This document shows, piece by piece, positions 53,329-63,323 of a stretch of DNA of 64,000 nucleotides (the first letter of the stretch is position 1; each line of letters opens with the position of its first letter). The translations under genes and the position numbers were made by a program. The notes below the pieces were generated by a model. The model made no database searches, was not told the origin of the DNA, and saw only the letters and a program-made list of their open reading frames with translations. This stretch comes from Psychrobacillus sp032154225. Lineage in GTDB: Bacteria; Bacillota; Bacilli; Bacillales_A; Planococcaceae. The DNA is taken from NCBI RefSeq assembly GCF_032154225.1, contig NZ_JALDYF010000001.1, positions 434,001 to 498,000 on the forward strand, in the 5' to 3' direction.

Positions 53329-54102
53329 TTATACGTTCATCATTTCATTCATTAATGATTTTCTAAGCTTAAATAAGGCTTTTGAGTGTATTTGTGAAAT
53401 TCTTGATGTCGATAATCCTAACATTTCACCGATAACCGTCAACGTCAGTTCTTCTGTATAAAAAAGGCTTAATACTAGTTGCTCATTTTCATTAAGATGT
53501 TGAATTTGTCCTACTAGATCCTGCAGTAATTCTTGCTTTAGCATTTGTTTTTCAGGCGTTTTTTGAGTATCATCTCGAATCACAAATGATTTACTTTCCA
53601 TTTCTTCATTGTCCTGAAGTTGTTCATCAATCGATAAAACATTAGAGAAAAAATGTTCTTGTACAGTTTGATAGACATCTTCTACAGGCAAATCGACAAA
53701 TTTCGCAATTTCTTCAGGAGTAGCATGTCTCATAAGCCTTTGTTCTAGTTCTTCGATTTTAGCTTCTAGTTTTTTCGATTTCTCACGGGAAGATCTTGGA
53801 AGCCAATCTTCTTTCCGTAGCCCATCAATAATGGCTCCTCGTACTCGAAATGAAGCATATGTATCGAATTTGAGATCTCTCGAGTAGTCAAACTTATTGA
53901 TTGCATCGAATAAGCCCATCATTCCCAAACTTTTTAACTCATCTCTCGATATATTTTTGGGAATTCCTGCTCCAATACGTTGTACATGATATGTAACAAG
54001 GGGTGTATATTGACGAACAAGTAAATCTCCCGCTTCTGGATCTTTGCATTCTGCCCATTTTTTCCAAAGAAGCTCTTCCTCAGTCGAATGTTGTTTAGCC
54101 AT
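53329..54102 (-). CDS. sigD: RNA polymerase sigma factor SigD (flagellar sigma-28)
   Basis: The product has 257 residues. It directs transcription of flagellin, motility and autolysin genes. Regions 2 to 4 are present (GMMGLFDAINKFDYSRDLKF, TYASFRVRGAIIDGLRKEDW, EELTLTVIGEMLGLSTSRIS). GGAGAGGGG precedes ATG 54102. A terminator hairpin lies just upstream (54159-54193), and a TATAAT string (54139-54144) without a matching -35 follows it, so sigD may be expressed partly independently of the fla/che operon. Confidence 0.96.
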   Translation of the reverse strand: MAKQHSTEEELLWKKWAECKDPEAGDLLVRQYTPLVTYHVQRIGAGIPKNISRDELKSLGMMGLFDAINKFDYSRDLKFDTYASFRVRGAIIDGLRKEDWLPRSSREKSKKLEAKIEELEQRLMRHATPEEIAKFVDLPVEDVYQTVQEHFFSNVLSIDEQLQDNEEMESKSFVIRDDTQKTPEKQMLKQELLQDLVGQIQHLNENEQLVLSLFYTEELTLTVIGEMLGLSTSRISQIHSKALFKLRKSLMNEMMNV

Positions 54103-54158
54103 AAGTATCCCCTCTCCGAATAGGCTTTTAATATATCTATTATATCAAATTTGTACAT

Positions 54159-54193
54159 AAAAAGGGGAGCCGAATTACAATTCGACTTCCCTT
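54159..54193 (-). terminator. Terminator upstream of sigD
   Basis: The minus-strand RNA pairs AGGGAAGTCGAATT with AATTCGGCTCCCCT (one mismatch, one G-U) and is followed by TTTTTATG. It overlaps the stop codon of the 99-residue gene. Confidence 0.8.
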
Positions 54194-54491
54194 ATTCCTC
54201 ATCTTCATTCAACATAGATTTTACAGCATCTGCGTATTGTTCAGATGAAGGTGCTTGTTGTTCAGTTGTTTTTATTTCATCTGTCAGTACCGCTTCTTCT
54301 ACTACTTCCGATTGCTCTATAAAAAATGCAATAATCGCTCGGATTAAAAATGTTAGAAAAAATAAGAATACGGCCGCAATAGTGGCGCCGGTTAATATTT
54401 TAGTAGCATTTAAAAATGGAAAAGATGAAAAGAAGTATATACTAAATCCAAAAAGAGCTCCCCAAAAGTTCGAAAGAATTGTACCTGCCAT
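54192..54491 (-). CDS. Small membrane protein of unknown function in the che cluster
   Basis: The product has 99 residues. Two hydrophobic helices (about 5-25 and 32-57) are followed by an acidic cytosolic tail (EEAVLTDEIKTTEQQ ... NEDEE). The ATG overlaps the cheD stop by one base (TAATG), so translation is coupled to cheD. I do not recognise it, and no such gene lies between cheD and sigD in B. subtilis. A role in motility or chemotaxis is suggested only by position. Confidence 0.8.
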   Translation of the reverse strand: MAGTILSNFWGALFGFSIYFFSSFPFLNATKILTGATIAAVFLFFLTFLIRAIIAFFIEQSEVVEEAVLTDEIKTTEQQAPSSEQYADAVKSMLNEDEE

Positions 54492-54988
54492 TAGATATCC
54501 CTCACTCCTTGGTTCACAGTACGTATATTTAGCATGCCAGTAGCTGGATTAAATTCGATCGTCCTACCACTGCTACCACCCGTATCTTCTGAGACGATTG
54601 GTATAGAAAACTTTTTTAAATACTCTTTTACTGCCTCTACATTTCTAGGGCCAATTCTCATCGTATCTCTACCTGATGAAAACTGGAACATTTGAGCTCC
54701 ACCAGCAATTTTCGCACGTAATTTGAAAGGTTGAATACCTTCAAGTTTTAATTGCTCAATCATTGCTGGAATTCCTGTATCAGCAAATTTTGCGATATTT
54801 ATGCTTTCTGATCTTCCAAGACTCGAATCTGGCAGCATAACATGAATCATTCCTGCAATTTTTGATCGTTCATCGTAAAGAACAACACCAACACATGAGC
54901 CCAGACCAGAGGTACGAATTGTATTAGGAGTTTTTGCAATGTTCATATCTGCAATTCCCACTTTAACTACTTGTCCTTGTCCTAACAT
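54491..54988 (-). CDS. cheD: Chemoreceptor glutamine deamidase CheD
   Basis: The product has 165 residues. It deamidates receptor glutamines and binds CheC to stimulate its phosphatase. The Cys-His-Thr catalytic set is visible: GLGSCVGVVLYD, GMIHVMLP, and FADTGIPAMIEQL. It follows cheC by one base, keeping the partners together. Confidence 0.96.
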   Translation of the reverse strand: MLGQGQVVKVGIADMNIAKTPNTIRTSGLGSCVGVVLYDERSKIAGMIHVMLPDSSLGRSESINIAKFADTGIPAMIEQLKLEGIQPFKLRAKIAGGAQMFQFSSGRDTMRIGPRNVEAVKEYLKKFSIPIVSEDTGGSSGRTIEFNPATGMLNIRTVNQGVRDI

Positions 54989-54989
54989 A

Positions 54990-55619
54990 TTACTGTACCC
55001 CTAATGCTTGGAATATTGCCTCAAAGGATTCTGGATCTGGCAATAAAAAGAAATGTCCTTTTACACTTTCTGAATTAGGAACATCTTCTTCATTAATCGC
55101 GGTATCAATTACAATGACATAGTCACTTATATGAGAAACTTCCACTAATCCAAAACTAATAATCGCGCCAACCATATCTATGCTTAATGCAGGAACAGTT
55201 GGATATATTTTCATACGAGTAAAATCAGACAGCGCAGATAAATAAGAGCCAGATAAAATATTCCCAAGCTCTTGCATCGCAGAAGCTCCCATTTCTGAAA
55301 CAGCTCCTGTTTGAAAGTCGAAACTATCGTCTTGAATTAATCGACGAATAAAACGGTTTGCTTGTTCTATCGGTAATACGAAAAACATACTTCCTGTTAC
55401 TTCGCCTTCAATTCGAAGGTATATTCCTGCAACAACATTTTCCGCTCCCCCTGCTAAGTCCATCATGTCATCGAAAGACACCATTTCTACTTTAGGAACT
55501 CTCATATCTATTTTTTTATTTAGAAGAGTGGATAGGGCAGTGGCAGCATGTGCTGCCCCGATATTTCCTATCTCTTTTAAAACGTCTAAATGCATAGAAG
55601 TTATCTTTTTTTCATACAT
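54990..55619 (-). CDS. cheC: CheY-P phosphatase CheC
   Basis: The product has 209 residues. It removes phosphate from CheY-P during adaptation. Both phosphatase signatures [DS]xxxExxN are intact: DVLKEIGN (about 13-20) and SAMQELGN (about 110-117). It stands between cheW and cheD as in B. subtilis. Confidence 0.95.
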   Translation of the reverse strand: MYEKKITSMHLDVLKEIGNIGAAHAATALSTLLNKKIDMRVPKVEMVSFDDMMDLAGGAENVVAGIYLRIEGEVTGSMFFVLPIEQANRFIRRLIQDDSFDFQTGAVSEMGASAMQELGNILSGSYLSALSDFTRMKIYPTVPALSIDMVGAIISFGLVEVSHISDYVIVIDTAINEEDVPNSESVKGHFFLLPDPESFEAIFQALGVQ

Positions 55620-55622
55620 AAC

Positions 55623-56078
55623 TTACACACCTGACTTTATTGGATTTAAAACCAAATCTAAGTGAAGAAGTATTAACAAACGACGATCTATTTTCGCCAC
55701 ACCATTGATAAAATCTTGCTCTAAACCACCCACTACTTCTGGTTGTGGTTCAATTGCATCCATTGGGATATCAAGAACATCATTCGCAGAGTCTACAATA
55801 ACCCCAACTTCCATGTCTTCTAAGCTAATAATGATAATACGAGAATTATCATTTATTTCACTTTCAGCAAGACCGAATCGATTTTTTAAATCGATAATTG
55901 GAATAACTACCCCTCTTAAATTAATGACACCTTTCACATATGAAGGAGTTTTCGGCACTCGTGTAATATGGATTAGCTTTTCAATTGCCTTTACTTGGTT
56001 TACAGGAATAACATATTCCTTATCTAATAATTGAAAAACAACTACCTTTAAGTTTTGTACATCTACAGCTTCTGTCAT
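55623..56078 (-). CDS. cheW: Chemotaxis adaptor CheW
   Basis: The product has 151 residues: a single CheW SH3-like domain (VVFQLLDKEYVIPVNQVKAI, RVPKTPSYVKGVINLRGVVI) that links receptors to CheA. It follows cheA by 30 bp and precedes cheC by 3 bp. Confidence 0.96.
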   Translation of the reverse strand: MTEAVDVQNLKVVVFQLLDKEYVIPVNQVKAIEKLIHITRVPKTPSYVKGVINLRGVVIPIIDLKNRFGLAESEINDNSRIIIISLEDMEVGVIVDSANDVLDIPMDAIEPQPEVVGGLEQDFINGVAKIDRRLLILLHLDLVLNPIKSGV

Positions 56079-56108
56079 AAATTACGCATCCTTTCTAAGA
56101 GCTCTCTC

Positions 56109-58175
56109 TTATTTTATCAATGCATTGCAGTCAACGATTAGAGCTACTTTACCGTTTCCTAAAATAGTTGCTCCAGATATTGCAAATACACTTGCTAAGT
56201 ACGATCCTAATGATTTTAATACGATTTCCTGTTGTCCGATGAATGAATCTACTACTAGTCCAGCAAGTTTTTCTCCCTTACGAACAAGTACAACAGAGTA
56301 AAACTCTTCTTCATTCGTTTCTCTAGGCACTTCAAAAACATCCTCTAAAAATACAAGTGGTACAACTTTTCCACGGAAGTCGATGACTCTTTGGTTATGT
56401 GCATTCAAAATATCCGAAGATTTAATAATAGCTGTTTCAATAATAGACGACAGTGGAACTGCATAGACTTCTTTCTCTAATTCTACTAACATAACCGAAA
56501 TAATCGATAGTGTTAATGGAAGTTGGATGGAGAATTTAGAACCCTTTCCTTCTGTTGACGTAATATCAATACTTCCACCAAGAGATTCTATTGTTGTTTT
56601 CACAACATCTAAACCAACACCACGTCCTGACACGTCAGAAATGACATCTGCAGTCGAAAAACCAGATGATAGAATAAATTCTGCTACTTGATTATCTGTT
56701 AATGTCGCTGCTGCACTTTCACTTACAAGGCCTTTTGAAATAGCTTTTTTCAGTACTTTTTGACGATTTACACCTGCTCCATCATCTTCAATTTCTATAA
56801 AGACGTGGTTTCCACTATGATATGCGCTTAGTACAACAGTTCCTTCTTCAGGTTTACCGTTAGCTTTTCGAATCTCAGGACTTTCAATACCATGATCCAT
56901 TGAGTTGCGAATAAGATGGACAAGAGGATCTCCAATTTCATCAATTACGGTACGATCTAGCTCTGTATCAGCACCAATTACTTCTAAGTTCACTTTTTTA
57001 TTTAGATCTCTTGCTAATTGCCTAACCATACGTGGGAAACGATTGAAAACAGTTTCTACCGGAACCATACGCATAGTTAAGATAATATTTTGAAGATCCC
57101 CTGAAATACGAGACATGCGCTCTACTGTTTCATCTAACTCGACATGATTCAATTCTTCTGAAATCGTTTGAAGACGTCCTCGGTCAATTACAAGCTCTTC
57201 AAATAAGTTCATCAATATATCTAAACGTTCAATATTTACACGAATTGTTTTATTGCCAGCAGCAACTTGAGTTTTATTAGAAGTTTGTTTTTCACTATCA
57301 TCAGGTTTTGCTTCTACTATGCTTGTTTCAGCTTCTTCTACTTGCTTGTCAGCTGCTGGGATTACCACTACTGGAGTTGTTTCTTCATTATGACGCTGCT
57401 TCAGCTGCTCAATTGTTACAGAGTTAACTAACACTTCCGTAACTTCTGATACTTTCATCAGTTTCTTTTGAACATCTTCTTTTGGCTCAGATGTTACTAC
57501 AGCAACATAAAATACCTCGTCGAATTGCTCATCTTCTAGCTTTTCAACTGATGGAGAAGATTTCACTACATCTCCTATTTTTTCAAGTATTTCAAAAACC
57601 ATATATACACGAGCCGCTTTTAGTAAGCAGTCTTCACGAAGCTTTACAGAAATTTCGTATGTGTTAAAATCTTGCTCAAATGATTGCTGAATGACTGTTA
57701 ATTCATAATCATCATATGAAAGCCAGTTTTGCTGAGTGTCTTCACCCGCAACATTTTCATCAACCGCTACCGTGGTTGCCGCTACAGGTACTTCTCCACC
57801 AGTCTCGATTAAATGCAATTTTTGAACTGTATCTGCTACATCCATTTTACCTTTTCCACCAGCTGCAATGTCTAGTACCATCGCTTCTAGTTGATCCACA
57901 GCAATGAATACTACATCTAACAATTCTGGCGTAACATGTAATTTACTATTTCTTATTTCATCTAGTACATTTTCCATTTTATGCGTTAAATTTGCAATGT
58001 CCTCGTAACCCATTGTTGCAGACATTCCTTTTAATGTATGTGCAGAACGGAAAACCTCGTTCACAATCGCAAGATTAGATGGATTTTTTTCTAATTCTAA
58101 TAAATGCTCATTACATGCTTGTAAATGTTCCTTACTTTCTTCGATAAACATCTCTAAATATTGATTTGTATCCAT
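56109..58175 (-). CDS. cheA: Chemotaxis histidine kinase CheA
   Basis: The product has 688 residues. P1 Hpt domain with phospho-accepting H46 (FRSAHTLKGMSATMG), a P2 response-regulator docking region (about 165-265), P3 dimerisation helices, the P4 ATPase (LVHLIRNSMDHGIESPEIRK; SGRGVGLDVVKTTIESLGGS) and a C-terminal CheW-like P5. It phosphorylates CheY and CheB. GAGGGGTG precedes the ATG. It follows cheB. Confidence 0.98.
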   Translation of the reverse strand: MDTNQYLEMFIEESKEHLQACNEHLLELEKNPSNLAIVNEVFRSAHTLKGMSATMGYEDIANLTHKMENVLDEIRNSKLHVTPELLDVVFIAVDQLEAMVLDIAAGGKGKMDVADTVQKLHLIETGGEVPVAATTVAVDENVAGEDTQQNWLSYDDYELTVIQQSFEQDFNTYEISVKLREDCLLKAARVYMVFEILEKIGDVVKSSPSVEKLEDEQFDEVFYVAVVTSEPKEDVQKKLMKVSEVTEVLVNSVTIEQLKQRHNEETTPVVVIPAADKQVEEAETSIVEAKPDDSEKQTSNKTQVAAGNKTIRVNIERLDILMNLFEELVIDRGRLQTISEELNHVELDETVERMSRISGDLQNIILTMRMVPVETVFNRFPRMVRQLARDLNKKVNLEVIGADTELDRTVIDEIGDPLVHLIRNSMDHGIESPEIRKANGKPEEGTVVLSAYHSGNHVFIEIEDDGAGVNRQKVLKKAISKGLVSESAAATLTDNQVAEFILSSGFSTADVISDVSGRGVGLDVVKTTIESLGGSIDITSTEGKGSKFSIQLPLTLSIISVMLVELEKEVYAVPLSSIIETAIIKSSDILNAHNQRVIDFRGKVVPLVFLEDVFEVPRETNEEEFYSVVLVRKGEKLAGLVVDSFIGQQEIVLKSLGSYLASVFAISGATILGNGKVALIVDCNALIK

Positions 58176-58189
58176 GAATTAACACCCCT

Positions 58190-59299
58190 CTAAGACAAGT
58201 ATTGTATTATTGTTCTCGCGATATTTTCTACATCGGCTACATTGTCCACTAAATTAGTTTCGACAGCAGCTTTTGGCATTCCATATACGATGCATGTATT
58301 GGCAGATTCTGCAATAGCCACTACATTTCCATGTTGCTTTAGCTCTTTTAAACCTTTTGCACCGTCTGATCCCATACCAGTCATAATGACGGCAATCTTA
58401 TCGAAATCATTGTATTTACTATTATCTTCAAATAAGACGTCCACTGCTGGCCTATGCCCTGCCCTTGGTGGCTCCTTATTGTCTAAAACGATTGAATACG
58501 TGCTTCCAACTTTAGCTATTCGAAGATGGTATCCTCCTGGAGCGATATACGCATGTCCATCACGAAGAATATCACCATTTTCCGCTTCTTTTACTTCTAT
58601 TTCAGACAGTTGATTTAAACGATCTGCTAAAGACTTTGTAAATCCAGCAGGCATATGTTGCACGATGAGTACTGGGGCTTTCAAATCTTTTGGCAGTTTA
58701 GTAATCACTTCTTGAAGCGCTCTAGGACCACCAGTCGACGTTCCGATTAATACCATTTTTTTTGTAGCTTTATTCCAATTTTGCACTTTGTTGGTACGAG
58801 GGATAATCGTGTCTACTACTTTTTTCTCAATTGGCACAATAGGTTGTTTTATAGTCCTATTCTCAGTTGGCTTTTTTAGTTTTGCAATAGAGACATTTGC
58901 TGCACTTTCAATTTTCTCTACTAATTCTTCTTTAATTTTATGTAAATCTAAAGAAATAGTTCCACTTGGTTTAGCAACAAAATCTACAGCTCCATATTCC
59001 ATCGCCAGAAGCGTACTTTCCGTGCCTCTTTGCGTCACACTAGACAGCATTACAACCGCTACTGGGCTTTGTTCCATAATTCTCTTAAGTGCTTCAATCC
59101 CATTCATTTCTGGCATTTCAACATCCATTGTAACCACGTCAGGTTGAAGTGTTTTTATCTTCTCAATGGCGTCTTTTCCATTACGAGCAGTACCTACCAC
59201 TTCTATTTTACTGCTGTCATTAAAAAAATCAGATATTAGCTTTCGCATAAAAGCCGAATCGTCTACAATCAATAATTTTTTCTTTTGTAGTAATTCCAC
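58190..59299 (-). CDS. cheB: Protein-glutamate methylesterase/receptor modification CheB
   Basis: The product has 369 residues. The receiver domain has the phospho-acceptor D59 (VVTMDVEMPEMNG). The methylesterase domain has the catalytic S188 (IGTSTGGPRALQ), H215 (LIVQHMPAGF) and an Asp in IMTGMGSDGAKGL. The start is GTG 59299 with AGGGTG seven bases upstream. It sits between flhG and cheA. No cheR lies in this window. Confidence 0.97.
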   Translation of the reverse strand: MELLQKKKLLIVDDSAFMRKLISDFFNDSSKIEVVGTARNGKDAIEKIKTLQPDVVTMDVEMPEMNGIEALKRIMEQSPVAVVMLSSVTQRGTESTLLAMEYGAVDFVAKPSGTISLDLHKIKEELVEKIESAANVSIAKLKKPTENRTIKQPIVPIEKKVVDTIIPRTNKVQNWNKATKKMVLIGTSTGGPRALQEVITKLPKDLKAPVLIVQHMPAGFTKSLADRLNQLSEIEVKEAENGDILRDGHAYIAPGGYHLRIAKVGSTYSIVLDNKEPPRAGHRPAVDVLFEDNSKYNDFDKIAVIMTGMGSDGAKGLKELKQHGNVVAIAESANTCIVYGMPKAAVETNLVDNVADVENIARTIIQYLS

Positions 59300-59303
59300 C
59301 AGT

Positions 59304-60170
59304 TCACACCCTTCCTGAAAAAATACTTTTCAATCGTGATATAAATTTATTTTGCTTAGGTACACTTTCTTCTTCCAACTCAAAATCAGAAAACCTACTG
59401 ACAACATTTTTTAGTTTTCTTGTTATTTCTGCATTCGGATAGAGAATTGAAAATGGTACTTGCTCTTTTACGGATTTTCGAACAACAGAATCTTCTGGTA
59501 ACGATCCAAGAACGACAATTTCTTTCGATAAGAACTTAGCCATTGCAAGCTTCAATCTTGCAGTTGTTTCTGTTCCTTCTTCTTCTGTGAAAGCTCTATT
59601 GCAAAGCAAGAAAAAGTTTTTATCGGGATCTTTATAATAAATAAATTTCATCATCGAGTATGCATCCGTTATAGAAGTCGGCTCAGCAGTTGTTATCACT
59701 ATTATATCATCTACGGAAACTAATAAATCTAATGTTTGGCTAGTTGCTCCTGCACCCATATCAAAAACGATATAATCATAGTTTTGCTGCAAATACTCAA
59801 ATGCTTCTATGAGACGTCTGAACATATCCTCTGTCCATTCAATAACACCAGATAATCCAGATCCTCCAGAAATATATTGAAGATTTTCCGGACCATCAAA
59901 CATAACTTCCTCAATTGTTTTATCGCCAACTAAGTAATCTTTTAAATTAGTTGGTACAGATTTCCCTAACAATATATGAATATTTCCCATTCCAAGGTCC
60001 ATATCGATCAAAACAACTTTTTTTCCAATTGAACTTAATGTCGTTGTAAAGTTCATAGAAAAATTACTTTTACCTACTCCACCTTTTCCACTAACTACCG
60101 CGATTGAACGACCCAATTTATTTTGGCTCTTCAGCATTCGAATTCGTAATTCTTCAGCTTGATCTCTCAT
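59304..60170 (-). CDS. flhG: MinD-like flagellar number regulator FlhG (YlxH)
   Basis: The product has 288 residues. It is a MinD/ParA-type ATPase with the deviant Walker A GKGGVGKS (28-35), VVLIDMDLGMGN and FDMGAGATSQTLDL. It works with FlhF to set the pattern and number of flagella. The start overlaps the end of flhF by 17 bp. The C-terminal amphipathic segment (FISRLKSIFSGRV) fits a membrane-targeting helix. Confidence 0.95.
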   Translation of the reverse strand: MRDQAEELRIRMLKSQNKLGRSIAVVSGKGGVGKSNFSMNFTTTLSSIGKKVVLIDMDLGMGNIHILLGKSVPTNLKDYLVGDKTIEEVMFDGPENLQYISGGSGLSGVIEWTEDMFRRLIEAFEYLQQNYDYIVFDMGAGATSQTLDLLVSVDDIIVITTAEPTSITDAYSMMKFIYYKDPDKNFFLLCNRAFTEEEGTETTARLKLAMAKFLSKEIVVLGSLPEDSVVRKSVKEQVPFSILYPNAEITRKLKNVVSRFSDFELEEESVPKQNKFISRLKSIFSGRV

Positions 60171-61269
60171 AACGAATCCCCTTTAATAATAAATTGAGTA
60201 ATTCATTTGGATTAGCTTCAACTATATCTTCAGGGACTTCTTGACCATCTGTGTAGTAAGCAAGTCCCTTCTTATATTTAACCATTAAATTAATAATAGA
60301 GCCAATAGAATTTGTTTCATCTATTTTAGTAAAAATAAATTTCTCAATCGGGAACTCTTTAAATTGTTCAATAATGACTTCCATATCTTTTTGTTTAGAT
60401 GTAGTCGATAGCACTAGAAAGGTTTCTGTATTCGCTTCAAAATCGATGAGCTTTTTTAAGTCTTCTACAAACTTAAATTCTTTATAATTGCGACCAGCAG
60501 TATCAATAAATACAACATCCAAAGTCGCAAACTTTTCCATCGCTACTTTTAAATCCGCTTCATTATAAACAATTTCAATCGGTGCTTGTAACAAACCAGC
60601 ATACGTTTTTAGTTGTTCAATTGCAGCAATTCTGTATGTATCCGCTGTAATGAAACCTACTTTTTTCTTTTTTTCTAACACAGCACGTGCGGCCATTTTA
60701 GCTATTGTTGTCGTTTTTCCAACTCCAGTTGGTCCAAGCACATTAACATACTTTTTGGAGTAAGATAATCCGCCAAATGGAAAATCGCTTAATACGGAAG
60801 TAATATACTTTTCCGTAATTTGTAGTTGATCTTCCAATAAAATTTCTCCATTATTACTTTTCATATGCACAAAAAGCTCATCACTAACTGGTGTGATAAG
60901 CTCTTCTGCTAACTCATGATCGCGAAGATGGTGGATAAGAGCGTCAAACTCTTCTGGGTAATGTTCTGCCATCTGGGGACGTTGAATCGATTTGACCATA
61001 TGTTTTAAATCTTCTAGCTCTCGTTTAAGCTCTACTGACATCGTATCCTTTTGTTCAAATTGAATAGAAGGCTTTTCCACTAGCTCAGCTGGTCTATCTA
61101 TCGTATCCATACCAGCAAGTACTTCTATTGATTTTTTTTTGAACATTCCTAAAAAACCTTTCGAATACACTACTTTGGAATTCAAAATAACCGCGTCATC
61201 GCCTAATTCTTTTCGAATTAACTTCATTGCTTCAGGCATTGTACTTGCAGAATATTTTTTCATTTTCAC
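60154..61269 (-). CDS. flhF: SRP-type GTPase FlhF
   Basis: The product has 371 residues. An N-terminal B domain (1-100) is followed by the N and G domains of SRP54-family GTPases: VLGPTGVGKTTTIAKMA (178-194), FITADTYRIAAIEQL, VFIDTAGRNYKEF and FTKIDETNSIG. It positions flagella with FlhG. The start is GTG 61269, overlapping the flhA stop (GTGA); an in-frame ATG at 61263 is a possible alternative. Confidence 0.95.
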   Translation of the reverse strand: MKMKKYSASTMPEAMKLIRKELGDDAVILNSKVVYSKGFLGMFKKKSIEVLAGMDTIDRPAELVEKPSIQFEQKDTMSVELKRELEDLKHMVKSIQRPQMAEHYPEEFDALIHHLRDHELAEELITPVSDELFVHMKSNNGEILLEDQLQITEKYITSVLSDFPFGGLSYSKKYVNVLGPTGVGKTTTIAKMAARAVLEKKKKVGFITADTYRIAAIEQLKTYAGLLQAPIEIVYNEADLKVAMEKFATLDVVFIDTAGRNYKEFKFVEDLKKLIDFEANTETFLVLSTTSKQKDMEVIIEQFKEFPIEKFIFTKIDETNSIGSIINLMVKYKKGLAYYTDGQEVPEDIVEANPNELLNLLLKGIRYERSS

Positions 61270-63299
61270 TCTATATTCACCACCCCAACACTTTGTACCT
61301 CAATTGATGACTCTAGTTCATTGTAAGAAAGAATCGGAACTTGAGGGAAATATCGCTCTGTCATTTGACGCAAATACATACGAACGGCCGGTGAGCATAA
61401 AATAATTGGTGATTGCTCCATTAATGAAGCACGTTCAATTTCTTTTGCCATTGATTCCAAAATTGCTTGTGATTCATTTGGATCAATGGATAAGTAGTTA
61501 CCATGCTCGGTTTGTTGTATGCTATCAGCAATTAATTTTTCCACTCGACCAGAAACTGTTAATACTTTTAATACAGGGCTGTTTCCAGCATATTGTGAAG
61601 TAATTTGTTTTGCTAAAGATTGTCTCGCATATTCTGTTAAGACATCCACATCAGAAGTCATTTTTGAATAGTCTGCTAACGTTTCAAAAATGATTGGCAA
61701 GTTGCGAATAGAAACATGTTCTTTCAATAAATTGCTTAATACTTTTTGAATTTCTCCTACCGTTAGAGGTGTTGGAGTTAGTTCATCCACAAGGATTGGA
61801 TACGTTTCACGAATATGATCGATCAACTGTTTCGTTTCCTGACGCCCTAATAATTCAGCAGCATTATTTCTAATAATCTCCGTCATATGTGTAGACACAA
61901 CGCTAGGTGGATCAACTACAGTATACCCAAGAATTTCTGCTTCTTCTTTGACAGATTCCGTAATCCATTTCGCCGGTAAACCAAATGACGGTTCTACTGT
62001 ATCAATTCCATCAATAGAATCATCGTCCCCCGGACTCATTGCTAAGTAGTGATCAAGTAAGAGTTCTCCTCTTGCCATCTCATTTCCTTTAATTTTGATA
62101 CGGTATTCATTCGGTTGAAGTTGAATATTATCTCGAATTCTTACTACTGGAATAACTACTCCAAGCTCCAAAGCAAGCTGACGACGAATCATTACTACGC
62201 GATCGAGTAAATCTCCACCTTGTCCTGCATCTACTAAAGGAATAAGTCCATATCCGAATTCGAATTCGATAGGATCAACATTTAATAGATTTATAACATT
62301 TTCAGGGCTCTTCATATTATCAGTCGTAACTTCTTCTTCGTACTCTTCCACTTCGTATGGGTCCTCTTTCGCTGCTCTACTCATCATATAAGCACCTATT
62401 GATAATGCAATAGCTATAGGGAATGTGAATATAACACCAATTGGAGTAACTATTCCTAGTAAAGCAATAGTTGCTGCTGCAACGTAAAGTAATTTTGGTT
62501 GAGATAATAACTGGCCTGAAATATCACTTCCAAGATTCCCTTCAGATGCCGCTCTCGTTACAACGATACCTGTTGCTGTTGATATTAATAAAGCCGGAAT
62601 TTGAGATACAAGTCCATCCCCTACCGTTAATGTAGAAAATAGCACTGCTGCTTCCCCAAAAGGAAGACCCAATTGAACGACCCCAATAATCATACCGACA
62701 AGAAGGTTAATAATTACGATAATAATACCAGCAATGGCATCTCCTTTTACGAACTTAGTAGCACCATCCATCGCTCCGTAAAAGTCAGCTTCTCCACTAA
62801 CTTTCGCTCGTCTTTCTCTTGCATCCTTTTCGGAAATCATTCCGGCATTTAAGTCGGCATCAATACTCATTTGCTTCCCTGGCATCGCATCTAATGTAAA
62901 TCTAGCTGCAACTTCAGATACACGTTCTGCCCCTTTTGTAATTACGATAAATTGAATAATTACTAGAATGGCAAACACTACCAAACCAACGAGTACATTT
63001 CCTCCAGTTACAAACGTACCAAATGTATGTACAACCGTCCCAGCATCTCCTTCTGACAAAATTGCTCTTGTTGTAGAGACGTTCAAACCTAATCGAAACA
63101 AAGTAACGATTAGTAGTAAAGGAGGGAAAACAGAGAATTCAAGTGCCTCTTTCATACTCATAGCGGTCATTAATATTAACAACGCAATCGTTATATTAAC
63201 AATAATTAAAAAACTTATTAACCAGTGTGGAAGAGGTATTACTAGCATCGCCACAATAGAAATTACAGCTGCTAATACGGTTATATCGCGGACTTGCAT
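61266..63299 (-). CDS. flhA: Flagellar type III export protein FlhA
   Basis: The product has 677 residues, the B. subtilis length. About eight transmembrane helices lie in the first 330 residues, with the conserved loop ARFTLDAMPGKQMSIDADLN followed by AGMISEKDARERR, and a large cytosolic domain binds chaperone-substrate complexes. ATG 63299 with GAGGTGG six bases upstream is used; the frame to 63323 adds eight residues before the usual start. It follows flhB by 24 bp. Confidence 0.97.
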   Translation of the reverse strand: MQVRDITVLAAVISIVAMLVIPLPHWLISFLIIVNITIALLILMTAMSMKEALEFSVFPPLLLIVTLFRLGLNVSTTRAILSEGDAGTVVHTFGTFVTGGNVLVGLVVFAILVIIQFIVITKGAERVSEVAARFTLDAMPGKQMSIDADLNAGMISEKDARERRAKVSGEADFYGAMDGATKFVKGDAIAGIIIVIINLLVGMIIGVVQLGLPFGEAAVLFSTLTVGDGLVSQIPALLISTATGIVVTRAASEGNLGSDISGQLLSQPKLLYVAAATIALLGIVTPIGVIFTFPIAIALSIGAYMMSRAAKEDPYEVEEYEEEVTTDNMKSPENVINLLNVDPIEFEFGYGLIPLVDAGQGGDLLDRVVMIRRQLALELGVVIPVVRIRDNIQLQPNEYRIKIKGNEMARGELLLDHYLAMSPGDDDSIDGIDTVEPSFGLPAKWITESVKEEAEILGYTVVDPPSVVSTHMTEIIRNNAAELLGRQETKQLIDHIRETYPILVDELTPTPLTVGEIQKVLSNLLKEHVSIRNLPIIFETLADYSKMTSDVDVLTEYARQSLAKQITSQYAGNSPVLKVLTVSGRVEKLIADSIQQTEHGNYLSIDPNESQAILESMAKEIERASLMEQSPIILCSPAVRMYLRQMTERYFPQVPILSYNELESSIEVQSVGVVNIE

Positions 63300-63323
63300 A
63301 TACTTCCACCTCATTCTTTGCAT

